From the NCBI RefSeq assembly GCF_036894955.1, contig NZ_CP145905.1:875501-939500 (forward strand): 64,000 nt of DNA, given 5' to 3'. Below, piece after piece: positions 8,099 through 16,392 of this stretch. Positions within the stretch are counted from its first letter, which is position 1, and each line of letters starts with the position of its first letter. Made by a program: the position numbers and the translations under genes. Below the pieces are notes generated by a model that made no database searches, was not told the DNA's origin, and saw nothing but the letters and a program-made list of their open reading frames with translations. Source of the DNA: Paenibacillus sp. KS-LC4. Lineage in GTDB: Bacteria > Bacillota > Bacilli > Paenibacillales > Paenibacillaceae.

Positions 8099-9352
8099 GT
8101 GCATTGCCAACATTGCGGAAATAAATATGAGCCTAGTGCCGTATATTGCAGCAAATGCGGGAAACCGCTGCTTCAGGACGCGCAGGCAAATGAGCAGACG
8201 CAGGCTGTTGTCATTCAAGAGCATGAATTATTCGTTCGGGAGGCAAGCGCCTCACTAGTGCCAGAGCAAGCGCCAGTACGAAACAGAAGAGCCCGTACCG
8301 GGGCTGGGCGTAAGTTTATTATTGCGCTCGTGCCGGTCGTCGTATTTATTACAACGTCTGCTGGTGTTTTTTCTTATTACATATATGAAAGCGATTTGAA
8401 TGATCATGTCGCCGAATGGCATGAGCAAGCGAAGCAGAGAGCTTGGGGAGGCAAATATCACGAAGCGATGCTCCAGCTTGAGAAGGCGGCGAAGGTGCGT
8501 CCAGCCTACGGTGTTCTTCAGGAGGATATGGATATTGTCAACGAGGCGGTTGCTATCGAAAATAAAATCAACAGCCTGGCCAGCGAACTGGACAATGGAG
8601 CTTTGACGGAGGCAGCACCGCTAGTGAAGCAACTAAATACGTTGCTTGCAGGCCGGGAAGAGCAGATTTTTTCACCACTGCGCGAGGCGTTCGCCGATTT
8701 AAATGTTAGAATGGTCGTTGTACAGGTGCAAAATGAGCTGGACCAAATTAACTCGTTGGATGCTTTGACGGTGAAGCTTAATACGGTTAATGGTTTAGGC
8801 GGCGAAGAAGCGGTAGCTGTACGCAAGCAGATCGTGGACAAAATCGCGATTGTATGCCAACAGCAAACGAAGGAGCTGCTTCAGAAAAAAAGCTTTTCTG
8901 AGGCGATCGCCACCGTAGAGAAGGGAATGGCCTATGCCCCGGAGGATAAGAACTTGACGAAGCTGCTTGAAAGCATTCATGCGGAGAAGCAGGCTTTTGA
9001 GAAGGCGGAGCAGGAAAGAATTGAGCGTGCCATGCAGAAAGCGGCCGAAGAGGATTTGCTTAACCAGACGGCAGCCGCCCAGGTCGTTAAGGTGGATACG
9101 AGCTTTGATGAAACGGGCAGCTTCAAAATTCATGCCTTGCTCAAAAATGCTGCCACCCGGCCCATTTATTCCGTTGAAATCCAGTATTCGGTGCGCGGCA
9201 AGGATAAGCAGATTTTGAAGAAGGGCACGTCTATCGCTATGCCTAACTATATAGAGCCTAACGAATCCTTTACTTTCGACGCAACTGTGGAAGGCATTGA
9301 AGAGGCCGATGCTACTGTCGTTATCGATCATGTTACATGGTATTTGGACTAG
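8099..9352 (+). CDS. Zinc-ribbon membrane protein with C-terminal FxLYD-like domain
   Basis: A 417-residue protein, start GTG 8099 with AGGAG ten bases upstream. Residues 3, 6, 17 and 20 are Cys in two CxxC pairs forming an N-terminal zinc ribbon. A linker leads to one membrane helix (about 72-95). Outside the membrane there is a long helical region (about 100-320), rich in Glu, Lys and Gln and resembling TPR or coiled-coil, and a C-terminal beta domain (about 325-417) similar to FxLYD domains. The topology is N-in, C-out. It is 12 bases upstream of an HtrA-like protease, so the two are probably one operon acting at the membrane. Role unknown. Confidence 0.75.
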   Translation: MHCQHCGNKYEPSAVYCSKCGKPLLQDAQANEQTQAVVIQEHELFVREASASLVPEQAPVRNRRARTGAGRKFIIALVPVVVFITTSAGVFSYYIYESDLNDHVAEWHEQAKQRAWGGKYHEAMLQLEKAAKVRPAYGVLQEDMDIVNEAVAIENKINSLASELDNGALTEAAPLVKQLNTLLAGREEQIFSPLREAFADLNVRMVVVQVQNELDQINSLDALTVKLNTVNGLGGEEAVAVRKQIVDKIAIVCQQQTKELLQKKSFSEAIATVEKGMAYAPEDKNLTKLLESIHAEKQAFEKAEQERIERAMQKAAEEDLLNQTAAAQVVKVDTSFDETGSFKIHALLKNAATRPIYSVEIQYSVRGKDKQILKKGTSIAMPNYIEPNESFTFDATVEGIEEADATVVIDHVTWYLD

Positions 9353-9364
9353 GAGAAGATATTC

Positions 9365-10519
9365 ATGAGAAAAGGAACTTGGCTTAGCCTTATATTGTCT
9401 GTTGCTTTTCTGCTTATGGGGGCGGGAGCGGTCGTATTCATCCGTTCCGAAATTCCCAAGCAGCTCAGCGGCAAGCCGCTGCTTGCCGTGTCAGAAGCGC
9501 GCTCGGAGAAAACCGGCAAGCCGCTTAAAGACGTCATATATGAAACCCAGAAGCTGGTCGTGATGATTGAAAGCAGCAATGGCAAGCAGGGCTCAGGCTT
9601 TTTGTACAATAATCAAGGTGACCTAATTACCAATGCACATGTCGTTTCCGGCGTTCATAAGGTGAAGATCCATACGTCTGATGCAAGGGAGCTTGATGGC
9701 GAAGTCATTGGCATCAGCAAGGAGACAGATATCGCGGTTGTCCGCGTCCCGGCACTGGTTGGCGAGAAGCCGCTTAAGATGGTTCGCAATAAAAAAGCGG
9801 AGATTGGCGATGAAGTGATGGCGATTGGCAGTCCGCTTGGTTTTCAAAATACAGTAACGACAGGCATCATTAGCGGCTTAGGCCGTAATTTTACAATCGA
9901 ACCGTATTCGTATAAGGATTTGTATCAAATTTCTGCGCCCATTGCGCCGGGAAACAGCGGAGGTCCTTTAGTCAGAAGAGAGACAGGCGAAGTGCTCGGT
10001 ATTAATTCAGCAGGCATTGAGCAAGGTTCGATCGGATTTAGCATTCCGATCGTCAATGTGCTGGCGACAGTGGAGGCATGGTCGTCGAAGCCAATGGGGG
10101 TGCTGCCCGAGCAGGAGGGCACGAACGGCAATGGCATGGAAAAGCAGGAAGCGACAATGAGTGAATATGCCAGCTACTTGGTTACTCATTTTTATGACAG
10201 CCTGAACAATGCCGATTATGTATATGCCTATTCCTTGCTGGGCGGCAGCTGGAAAGAGGGCAAAAGCTATGACGAATTTCGTGAAGGCTATATGCCAACG
10301 CGCAATGTCGTCATCGACGATATGCATGTAACGGTCAATAACGATAAGCAAGCGACTGTGACGGCGATTATTTCAGTGGATGAGAGAGTAAGCGGCAAAA
10401 ACAAGCTGAGCAAATATCAGGTCATCTACGAGGTCGGCTATGAGAACGACCAGCTCAAGCTGATAACCGGCAGAGGCAAGGTGATTGAGCAGGCCGCGCA
10501 TGAAAAGGAACAGCACTAA
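9365..10519 (+). CDS. Membrane-anchored HtrA/S1C-like serine protease
   Basis: A 384-residue protein with an N-terminal membrane helix (about 7-27) and a trypsin-like domain (about 60-235). The catalytic triad is visible: His92 in TNAHVV, Asp122 in ETDIAVV and Ser198 in APGNSGGPL. HtrA proteases normally carry one or two PDZ domains; here none is seen. Instead a C-terminal region (about 265-380) looks like an NTF2/TcaA-type alpha-beta domain found in surface proteins. It follows the zinc-ribbon gene closely. It probably handles misfolded or specific envelope proteins on the outer face of the membrane. Confidence 0.85.
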   Translation: MRKGTWLSLILSVAFLLMGAGAVVFIRSEIPKQLSGKPLLAVSEARSEKTGKPLKDVIYETQKLVVMIESSNGKQGSGFLYNNQGDLITNAHVVSGVHKVKIHTSDARELDGEVIGISKETDIAVVRVPALVGEKPLKMVRNKKAEIGDEVMAIGSPLGFQNTVTTGIISGLGRNFTIEPYSYKDLYQISAPIAPGNSGGPLVRRETGEVLGINSAGIEQGSIGFSIPIVNVLATVEAWSSKPMGVLPEQEGTNGNGMEKQEATMSEYASYLVTHFYDSLNNADYVYAYSLLGGSWKEGKSYDEFREGYMPTRNVVIDDMHVTVNNDKQATVTAIISVDERVSGKNKLSKYQVIYEVGYENDQLKLITGRGKVIEQAAHEKEQH

Positions 10520-10537
10520 CGCTTATTGCAGAGAAAG

Positions 10538-10570
10538 CCAGCAAACCGATTAAGGGGTGCTGGTTTTTTA
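10538..10570 (+). terminator. Terminator of zinc-ribbon/protease operon
   Basis: CCAGCA pairs with TGCTGG and is followed by a T-run. The next 250 bases (10571-10816) are AT-rich with no gene seen. Confidence 0.65.
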
Positions 10571-10816
10571 TTTTAAAAGGCCATATGTAAAAAATCTATT
10601 TGATATTTTACATATACCTAAATAAACTGAATATTCGGAAGTGTTCGACTTTAAAAGTCATACTTGTTTTAATATAAGTGTAAATATAATCAATTAATAG
10701 GCATTTTAAAAACATATTTACAAAAAAAAGATAAAAATGATAAGGTATAAATAGGATATCCTGAAATGAGCAATATTCTGTATTTGACAAATAAAAGAGA
10801 TAGGTGTGATATCTAA

Positions 10817-11245
10817 ATGAGACAAAAGTTACTTAGTATTATGTTTGGTATGATATTATTATGTGTATTAATTGCCCCTATTGCATCTGCAAACAGTAGC
10901 TCCTTTTCTTTTGATTTGACTTTCCGAGTAGTAGATGGTGCAGCTAATGGGAAATATCATAAATTAAGTAAAGGTAATTTGAGTATTAGTGGAACGGTAA
11001 CTCCTTATGATAATCCAAATGGAGCTCCTGCTAAAATAAACCAAATTTCTATAGCAGTATATAAAAAATCAGGTACTTATGTTGGAACTGCCAATGTTAC
11101 TCCAGTTGCGAAGTTGAATACTTCAACATCTTTTAGTCAAAGTTTAGGTACTCAGAGCGCTGAAACTGAATATTATTTGTTTATCTCAAGACTAGAAGAT
11201 GATGGATGGGATCTTAGCGGACAAGGAACATTAGTGACGAATTAA
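10817..11245 (+). CDS. Small secreted protein, unrecognised
   Basis: A 142-residue protein with a signal peptide (MRQK start, hydrophobic stretch 8-21, probable cleavage after ASA at 23-25). The mature part is about 117 residues, rich in Ser, Thr, Gly and Asn with alternating polar and hydrophobic residues, which suggests a beta sandwich. It has no Cys. The ribosome site (AGGTGTGA) is weak. It lies in an AT-rich segment and is followed by its own terminator, so it is a single-gene unit. I do not recognise the family. Confidence 0.6.
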   Translation: MRQKLLSIMFGMILLCVLIAPIASANSSSFSFDLTFRVVDGAANGKYHKLSKGNLSISGTVTPYDNPNGAPAKINQISIAVYKKSGTYVGTANVTPVAKLNTSTSFSQSLGTQSAETEYYLFISRLEDDGWDLSGQGTLVTN

Positions 11246-11262
11246 CCTTTTGGGAAAATACT

Positions 11263-11316
11263 AAAGGTGATGTATATTCCTTTTAATGGAGCATACATCG
11301 CCTTTGGATTTTTTAT
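11263..11316 (+). terminator. Terminator after small secreted protein gene
   Basis: A 13-bp stem with one G-U pair (11263-11275 with 11293-11305) followed by GGATTTTTT. Confidence 0.8.
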
Positions 11317-11349
11317 GAATAACTAAAAATATTATATATTAGGAGGGAA

Positions 11350-11937
11350 ATGATGATTAATGAAAATAATATATATCTTAAATTGATCGCAATATTGATT
11401 TTAATTATTTCTCTTTTATACTTGAAATTCAAAAAAAAATCCTCGTTAACATATATGACTCTATTTTTAATTTTCTATGTCTACATGATTAATGTTTTTA
11501 AATTGACGTTTCTGCCTATACCTATTGATCCGAGGGCTATAGCGGCAATGAAAGGAGATACTGTTCAATTTTTTTATAATTTAAACTATATTCCTTTTAG
11601 AGCGTTTGATAAAAATATGCTGCTTAATATTATTCTTTTAGTCCCCTATGGATTTTTTATTCGATATTTAACTCACAAAGGAAATATTTTGATTCATGCT
11701 GTTTTTTGGGGTTTGTTTTTTGAAGCAACACAAATATTGATTTCATTCGCAACAAATTTTAACTATAGGACGATAGATATTGATGATGCTATTGCGAACT
11801 TCTTAGGTGTTTTATTAGGTTATGCTATTCATCTTATTTTTAGTGTAGTTTCATATAAGGTTCTAAATAAAACTTTAAATAAAAATAGTTTTTTAGAGCA
11901 TATTTTTCAAGTCTCTAAATTAACCCTACGAAAATGA
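11350..11937 (+). CDS. VanZ-like family membrane protein
   Basis: A 195-residue integral membrane protein with about four or five hydrophobic helices. It has the VanZ-family pattern: N-x-I-P-F in the loop, NI.LLVPYGF in the second core helix, E..QI in the third, and R..DIDD.I.N..G..LGY in the last. VanZ in Enterococcus gives low-level teicoplanin resistance, but most family members have no known role. AGGAGGG precedes the ATG; the next ATG, three bases on, is an alternative start. No glycopeptide resistance genes are nearby. The gene is AT-rich. Confidence 0.8.
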   Translation: MMINENNIYLKLIAILILIISLLYLKFKKKSSLTYMTLFLIFYVYMINVFKLTFLPIPIDPRAIAAMKGDTVQFFYNLNYIPFRAFDKNMLLNIILLVPYGFFIRYLTHKGNILIHAVFWGLFFEATQILISFATNFNYRTIDIDDAIANFLGVLLGYAIHLIFSVVSYKVLNKTLNKNSFLEHIFQVSKLTLRK

Positions 11938-11969
11938 CATGCTAAAGCTTATTTTTCGAAAATAGGAAG

Positions 11970-12315
11970 GGGTGCAGCAAGTATATTTCTTGAATTGCTG
12001 CACAAAATAGTCCGGGCACGGATAGCCGACGCTAGCAGCGATGTCGGCTATTTTGCTGCTTGTAGTGGCAGTAGCAGCTGTGCTTTATTCAGCCGAATCT
12101 GATGGACGTAGTCATTGAAGCAGATACCGGTTGCTTTGCGGAACAATTGCCCAAGATAGAAGGGAGGGAGGGAGAGACGTTTTACTGGCAATTCCTTTCA
12201 TTGTCACCTGCTCCTGATAATGTGAGGCCACATACTCTTTGACAAAAGCCATTATACTACCGTTGGCAGGAACTTCAGATGAGATAGATACTAGAATCCT
12301 TGAACTCGATTCCAT
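11970..12315 (-). pseudogene. Remnant of an AraC-family DNA-binding domain
   Basis: Three reading frames on the minus strand together give one AraC C-terminal domain. The first (from about 12250) contains FVKEYVASHYQEQVTMKGIA, the first helix-turn-helix. The second (from about 12165) reads YLGQLFRKATG, then FNDYVHQIRLNKAQLLL, the linker helix. The third (from about 12060) reads KIADIAASVGY and DYFVQQFKKYT, the second helix-turn-helix. Two frameshifts and a stop separate them, and the N-terminal part is missing. It resembles the output domain of YesN-type regulators. It cannot make a working protein. Confidence 0.75.
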
Positions 12316-12582
12316 GTTAGAAGATCAATTGATTTTGATAATTGCTGTGCATATTGTGATGATTTGGATAAATATAACGGGGGATATATCGCGTATCATG
12401 TTGAGCATTTTGCACCGAAAGAAAAATTCGAACATTTAAAATATACCTATGATAATCTACGATATAGTTGTTCCTACTGTAATATATTTAAATCGAACAA
12501 ATGGGTAGGCAAAACTTCAAACAAGTGTACTGAAGTTCTTTGTGATTATTTTGACCTCTTTATAAAAGATGAAGAGAGATAA
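12304..12582 (+). pseudogene. HNH-endonuclease-like fragment, 5' truncated
   Basis: The open frame has no start at its 5' side and begins where the AraC remnant ends. It encodes CCAYC, then HVEHFAPK, then SCSYCN with KSN, the pattern of an HNH nuclease with two Cys pairs around the catalytic His. The frame stops after about 90 codons; the sequence past the stop in the next frame (NFYGALLYF) could be its continuation, so the 3' side may also be broken. This looks like the debris of a nuclease gene of a mobile or defence element. Confidence 0.6.
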
Positions 12583-12628
12583 TTTTTACGGGGCACTCTT
12601 ATATTTCAAAAGGTTTGAGAGAGGTGAC

Positions 12629-12664
12629 AAGAGCAGTCTTACGCATTTGCGTAGGACTGCTCTT
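12629..12664. terminator. Strong hairpin between convergent units
   Basis: AAGAGCAGTC..ACGCA pairs with its complement around a short loop. T-runs are weak on both sides. It lies downstream of the HNH remnant (plus) and of the repeat-protein gene (minus). Confidence 0.55.
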
Positions 12665-12691
12665 GTTGTATACAGATACTCATAGACTTAG

Positions 12692-13459
12692 TTAAGAGCG
12701 CGTCACATCGGAAATGTCAGCTAAATCCTCATCGCTTTGGCGGCCAGTAGGAGAGTAGATCAGTTCCAGAGCTACGGCGTCATTGCGCTGAAGCGGGAAA
12801 TTGAGCAGCGTAGAAGGTATAACTCTGCCATTCAGTCGGAGCAGATAGCTGATGTTGCCGCCGATTGGAATGCCGCTGATTGAAGTAATTTGTCCGTTGA
12901 AGCCAAAGCGGACGACTCCGGTCGCCAGCAGCGCCTGATAAATGGTCATGCCAATGCGATGGATCACTCGGTAAGCCTGAGTGACATTAGGGAACGTCCG
13001 TCCTCCGTTAATAACGACCGTTACTGTCCCTTGCGGTCCCGGTGGGAAAGGGATAGGTATCGGCAGCGGAATCGGGAGCGGAAACGGCCCCGGCGGAAAC
13101 GGCCCAGGCCCCGGCGGAAACGGCCCAGGCCCCGGCGGGAATGGCCCAGGCCCCGGCGGAAACGGTCCTGGCCCCGGCGGGAATGGCCCAGGCCCCGGCG
13201 GAAACGGCCCTGGTCCCGGCGGGAATGGCCCAGGCCCCGGCGGAAACGGCCCCGGCCCCGGCGGAAACGGTCCTGGCCCCGGCGGGAACGGTCCTGGCCC
13301 CGGCGGGAACGGTCCTGGCCCCGGCGGGAATAATCCCGGGCCTCCAGGCATCAGCATGCGCGGGCCGCCGCAGCCGCAGTCTTGCCCTGCGCGGGAAGAT
13401 GGAGATGGCGGGATATGAATCTGCACTTGCCCATTGGTGAAACCGTAAGTATCGTTCAT
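12692..13459 (-). CDS. Collagen-like GPFPPGP-repeat protein
   Basis: A 255-residue protein. After a short N-terminal part with CGCGGP there are about twelve copies of the heptad GPFPPGP, then a Pro/Ile-rich stretch (LPIPLPIPIPFPPGP). A globular C-terminal domain of about 110 residues follows; its pattern (INGG, YQALLATG, YLLRLNGRVI, NDAVALELIY) resembles ubiquitin-like beta-grasp domains such as DUF4430. There is no signal peptide. Proteins of this design in spore formers are often coat or exosporium components, which is only an inference here. The ATG at 13459 has AAAGGAG 13 bases upstream, a little far; an upstream GTG at 13483 has no ribosome site. Confidence 0.7.
   Translation of the reverse strand: MNDTYGFTNGQVQIHIPPSPSSRAGQDCGCGGPRMLMPGGPGLFPPGPGPFPPGPGPFPPGPGPFPPGPGPFPPGPGPFPPGPGPFPPGPGPFPPGPGPFPPGPGPFPPGPGPFPPGPGPFPPGPFPLPIPLPIPIPFPPGPQGTVTVVINGGRTFPNVTQAYRVIHRIGMTIYQALLATGVVRFGFNGQITSISGIPIGGNISYLLRLNGRVIPSTLLNFPLQRNDAVALELIYSPTGRQSDEDLADISDVTRS
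13088..13341. repeat. 21-bp tandem coding repeat, about 12 units
   Basis: Twelve 21-base units of the type CCCGGCGG.AA.GG.CC.GG run in frame and encode GPFPPGP. Units differ at third codon positions, with two alternating main variants, which suggests expansion by unit duplication. Copy number is likely to vary among strains. Confidence 0.9.
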
Positions 13460-13569
13460 GCGATAGGTCAGACTCCTTTGCACGTCGAGTTAGGCATTTA
13501 ACTATCCTTCTTCATGTTATGCGGCGAATGCCTATTCTTGTGCATAGTTTTACACAAAAGCCCGAAAAC

Positions 13570-13602
13570 AAAAAAACGGAGCCTCCGCATGGAGACCCCG
13601 CT
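13570..13602 (-). terminator. Terminator of sodA
   Basis: On the minus strand a GC-rich stem (13577-13586 with 13591-13600, two wobble pairs) is followed by seven Ts. Confidence 0.8.
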
Positions 13603-13619
13603 TTAAACAATAAGCTGTA

Positions 13620-14234
13620 TTATTTAACAGCTGCTTCGTAACGTTTGCCAACCTCAGCCCAGTTTACAACATTCCAGAACGCTGCAATGTAGTCAGGGCG
13701 TTTGTTTTGGTAGTTCAGGTAGTAAGCATGCTCCCAAACGTCCAGACCAAGAAGCGGCGTTTCGCCTTCCATGATCGGGCTGTCTTGGTTCGGCAGGCTG
13801 GAAACTTTCAGCTTGCCGTCTTTTGTCAGGGAAAGCCATGCCCAGCCGCTGCCGAAACGAGTAGCGCCAGCTTTTGCAAATTCAGCTTTGAATGTATCGA
13901 AGCCGCCCAGCTCGCTGTCAATCGCAGCAGCTAGTGCGCCAGTTGGAGCGCCGCCAGCGTCAGGACCGATTGTTTCCCAGAACAGGCTGTGGTTAGCATG
14001 TCCACCGCCATTGTTGCGAACCGCTGTACGGATCGCTTCAGGCACGCTTGCCAAATCGCCAATCAAATCTTCAATAGATTTGCCTTGCAGCTCAGGGGCA
14101 GATTCCAAAGCAGCGTTCAGGTTTGTTACATAAGCGTTGTGGTGACGGTCGTGATGGATTTCCATCGTCAGAGCGTCGATGTGGGGCTCAAGAGCGTTAT
14201 TCGCATACGGAAGTGCTGGTAATTGATGTGCCAT
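13620..14234 (-). CDS. sodA: Manganese/iron superoxide dismutase
   Basis: A 204-residue cytoplasmic enzyme converting superoxide to hydrogen peroxide and oxygen. All four metal ligands are visible: His27 (EIHHDRHH), His82 (HANHSLFW), Asp165 and His169 (DVWEHAYYL). The length is typical. GGAGG precedes the start. Features such as [11 protein letters not shown] favour the Mn-type seen in Bacillales. It has its own terminator, so it is monocistronic. Confidence 0.97.
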   Translation of the reverse strand: MAHQLPALPYANNALEPHIDALTMEIHHDRHHNAYVTNLNAALESAPELQGKSIEDLIGDLASVPEAIRTAVRNNGGGHANHSLFWETIGPDAGGAPTGALAAAIDSELGGFDTFKAEFAKAGATRFGSGWAWLSLTKDGKLKVSSLPNQDSPIMEGETPLLGLDVWEHAYYLNYQNKRPDYIAAFWNVVNWAEVGKRYEAAVK

Positions 14235-14435
14235 AATATAAACAGCCTCCTAAAATTGGATTATGTAAATTACTCTTCTTATTATCCCTTATCCGACCAC
14301 ATAAATCAACATTGATGTTTCAAAAGTCGGATTTTAATAGATAAGGTAGACCCCAATAGCATGACAATTAGTTAATGTAATTATGCATAAGCGGGAGAAA
14401 ATCCGATCAAATGAGCGAAAAAGGGTCAAAACTTA

Positions 14436-14465
14436 ATGTAAGCGCTTAATATAAAGCGTTTTCAG
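14436..14465. promoter_or_regulatory. Two near-cre sequences in the sodA-GNAT intergenic region
   Basis: Positions 14436-14451 match 14 of 16 bases of the CcpA cre consensus and 14450-14465 match about 13 of 16. The gap 14235-14592 otherwise holds only the divergent promoters; a TATAAT box at 14541-14546 serves the GNAT gene. Function as cre sites is uncertain. Confidence 0.25.
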
Positions 14466-14592
14466 TCATAATTCGCTAAATCCTTAGATTTTTTTTAGCA
14501 AATTTAAAAATTTTGTGAAGGAAAACGACAGAAGATGTAGTATAATGATTAAATTGCAACACAATGACATGGTATAGAGGTGTGTATCGATA

Positions 14593-15015
14593 ATGAATGT
14601 TCGTTCCTTCCAATTATCAGATTACAGGTTGCTAACGGCTCTTCTTGCGGAAGTATTAACTGAAGAATGTTACGAGCAAACAATGGAAGCTTTTGCACGT
14701 CAATTGTCATGGGATAGCGAGCTTGTTCTCGTCGCTCTCTATGAGTCGGAAGTTGTAGGTGTCATTATTGGTACGATTGATAATAACACGGGCTACTATT
14801 ATCGTGTTGCGGTCCATGCGGACCATCAGCGTCAAGGAATTGGCAAAGCACTTATTGAGTCATTGCGCCTAAGATTCCAACAGCGCCAAGTAAAGAAAAT
14901 TTTAATTACAGCTGATGAGCACAATGAAGCCGTTTTGCCGCTTTATGAATCGCTGGGCTATGTGTCCAAGGATTTTTTCCGCTCTTTTCAACAGCTAAGT
15001 ATTATAGCAGGTTAG
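14593..15015 (+). CDS. GNAT-family N-acetyltransferase
   Basis: A 140-residue acetyl-CoA-dependent acetyltransferase. Motif A with the pyrophosphate-binding loop is visible as VHADHQRQGIGKALIESL at about 75-91, followed by the strand ILITADEHNEAVLPLYESLGY typical of motif B. The substrate cannot be deduced. It starts at ATG 14593 with GAGGTGTG upstream and is followed by a terminator, so it is a single-gene unit. An oriented TATAAT box lies 47 bases before the start codon. Confidence 0.85.
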   Translation: MNVRSFQLSDYRLLTALLAEVLTEECYEQTMEAFARQLSWDSELVLVALYESEVVGVIIGTIDNNTGYYYRVAVHADHQRQGIGKALIESLRLRFQQRQVKKILITADEHNEAVLPLYESLGYVSKDFFRSFQQLSIIAG

Positions 15016-15050
15016 GACAAGCCTCTGGCTGTCCAATAACCGTTTGCAGG

Positions 15051-15096
15051 GCATATCTGCATCGCCATTGCTTTTGGCGGTGGGGTATGCTTTTCT
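15051..15096 (+). terminator. Terminator after GNAT gene
   Basis: GCATA...CATCGCCA pairs with TGGCGGTG...TATGC and is followed by TTTTCTATTT. Confidence 0.65.
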
Positions 15097-15101
15097 ATTT
15101 C

Positions 15102-15135
15102 AAATATAAGAATATATAAGTTTCACACCTGTAAG
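15102..15135 (+). repeat. Palindromic repeat element, copy 1 (left half)
   Basis: AAATATAAG, four bases, TATAAG, then TTTCACA, as in the copies at 18663 and 47736. The right-hand arms have diverged; this part now carries the ribosome site of the DUF402 gene. It follows a terminator, as the other copies do. Confidence 0.6.
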
Positions 15136-15147
15136 AAGGAGAACAAT

Positions 15148-15690
15148 ATGGAATCTTATCAGCATTGCGTCATCAAGAGCTTCAAGCACGATGGAAGCAT
15201 TCATCGCTGCTGGGAGCATAATTGGCTTATTCCGGCACATCTGCTCCTTCCGCAGCACGCTGCACTTGGGTTTATGGTGACGATCAACTTTGAGACACCT
15301 ATTGTGGAAGCCAGCGGCAAGGTTTGGATGAGCGAGGTGCCTGCGGTTTCTTTTTTTCTGCCAGGACAGTGGTATAATGTGGTTGCACTGCTTGAGGAGG
15401 GCGGTATTCGTTACTATTGCAATCTCACTTCTCCATATACTTGGAACAATACGCTGCTCACCTATATTGATTACGATTTGGATGTCATTCGTCTGCCGGA
15501 TGGCAGCCGCCGAGTGGTGGATGAGGATGAATATGAGCTGCATAATGCAAAGTACGGCTATCCAAGAGATGTGCAGGAGCATGTGCTGGAGGGGCTGAAT
15601 AAGCTGCTTTTGCAAATGGATGAGCAGGAGCCTCCCTTCCATGATGAAGTGATTATTGCTTATTATGAAGCATGGCGCAAAAGCTTATAA
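15148..15690 (+). CDS. DUF402 family protein (Ntdp-like nucleoside phosphatase)
   Basis: A 180-residue cytoplasmic protein of the DUF402 family. Family members in Gram-positives include the nucleoside tri- and diphosphatase Ntdp, which hydrolyses NTPs and NDPs with divalent metal. Conserved features seen here are the YCNL(T)SP motif, the YIDYDLDVI strand with acidic residues, and the DEDEYELH motif; these acidic residues would bind metal. AAGAAGGAG precedes the ATG. It is 18 bases upstream of signal peptidase I, so the two are probably cotranscribed. Confidence 0.85.
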   Translation: MESYQHCVIKSFKHDGSIHRCWEHNWLIPAHLLLPQHAALGFMVTINFETPIVEASGKVWMSEVPAVSFFLPGQWYNVVALLEEGGIRYYCNLTSPYTWNNTLLTYIDYDLDVIRLPDGSRRVVDEDEYELHNAKYGYPRDVQEHVLEGLNKLLLQMDEQEPPFHDEVIIAYYEAWRKSL

Positions 15691-15708
15691 GGCGGAGGCG
15701 GTTAAGGA

Positions 15709-16311
15709 ATGGACAGATTTTCATTTGACGGCGGCGGCAGCAGCGAAGCTGAAGAACGGCGGCGGCTTGGGGCAGCTAAACGCCCAGGCTGGTCGAAGGA
15801 GCTTTGGGAATGGGTGAAAACCGTTGGCATATCGTTCATTATCGTTGCAGTGCTGCATCTGTTTGTGTTTAATCTTTCTACCGTAGAAGGACATTCCATG
15901 GAGCCAACCTTGCAGGAGAAGGAATGGCTGTTTGTAAATAAATTCATATATTTGATCGGTGCGCCAAAAATCGGAGATGTCGTTATATTGCAGGACCCTT
16001 CAGCTTTTGGCAAAGAGCAGGAGCTGCTCGTAAAACGCGTCGTCGGCTTGCCGGGAGACCGAATTGAAATTTCGAACAAGCAATTGTATCGTAATGGCGA
16101 GCTTGTGGACGAACCGTATATTGATACGAATATTGAGGATTTGGACATCATGCCGCTAACTGTTGAGGCAGGCAGCTATTATGTGATGGGGGACAACCGT
16201 CATGCGCGGGCGAGCAAGGACAGCCGAATGTTTGGAACGGTTCCCATTGCAGCGATTGAGGGCAAGGCGCAGTTTATCGTATGGCCGTACAAACAAATAA
16301 AGCCGTTATAG
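15709..16311 (+). CDS. lepB: Type I signal peptidase
   Basis: A 200-residue membrane protease that removes signal peptides from exported proteins. There is one membrane helix at about 38-56 after a charged 30-residue cytoplasmic segment. The Ser-Lys dyad is Ser63 in EGHSMEPTL and Lys109 in LLVKRVVGLPGDRI. The substrate-pocket signature MGDNRHARASKDSR follows near 162-175. This is the Sip type of Bacillales. The ATG has a GGAGGCGG site upstream. Confidence 0.95.
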   Translation: MDRFSFDGGGSSEAEERRRLGAAKRPGWSKELWEWVKTVGISFIIVAVLHLFVFNLSTVEGHSMEPTLQEKEWLFVNKFIYLIGAPKIGDVVILQDPSAFGKEQELLVKRVVGLPGDRIEISNKQLYRNGELVDEPYIDTNIEDLDIMPLTVEAGSYYVMGDNRHARASKDSRMFGTVPIAAIEGKAQFIVWPYKQIKPL

Positions 16312-16392
16312 ATTTAGCTACAGCAAGGCTAGGCATAGGGATGGGACAACGCCGCGTCAAACAATAGGCTGAAGCTTGTGGGAGGTGAACGG

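Noticed and set aside
13088..13341. Short regular repeats that look like a CRISPR array
   Set aside because: The 21-base units are contiguous, without spacers, and run in frame through a coding sequence (GPFPPGP).
12890..13440. Plus-strand frames of 99-147 codons opposite the repeat gene
   Set aside because: They are GC-rich shadows of the tandem repeat in the minus-strand gene; low-complexity Gly-Pro-Asn or Arg-Pro strings.
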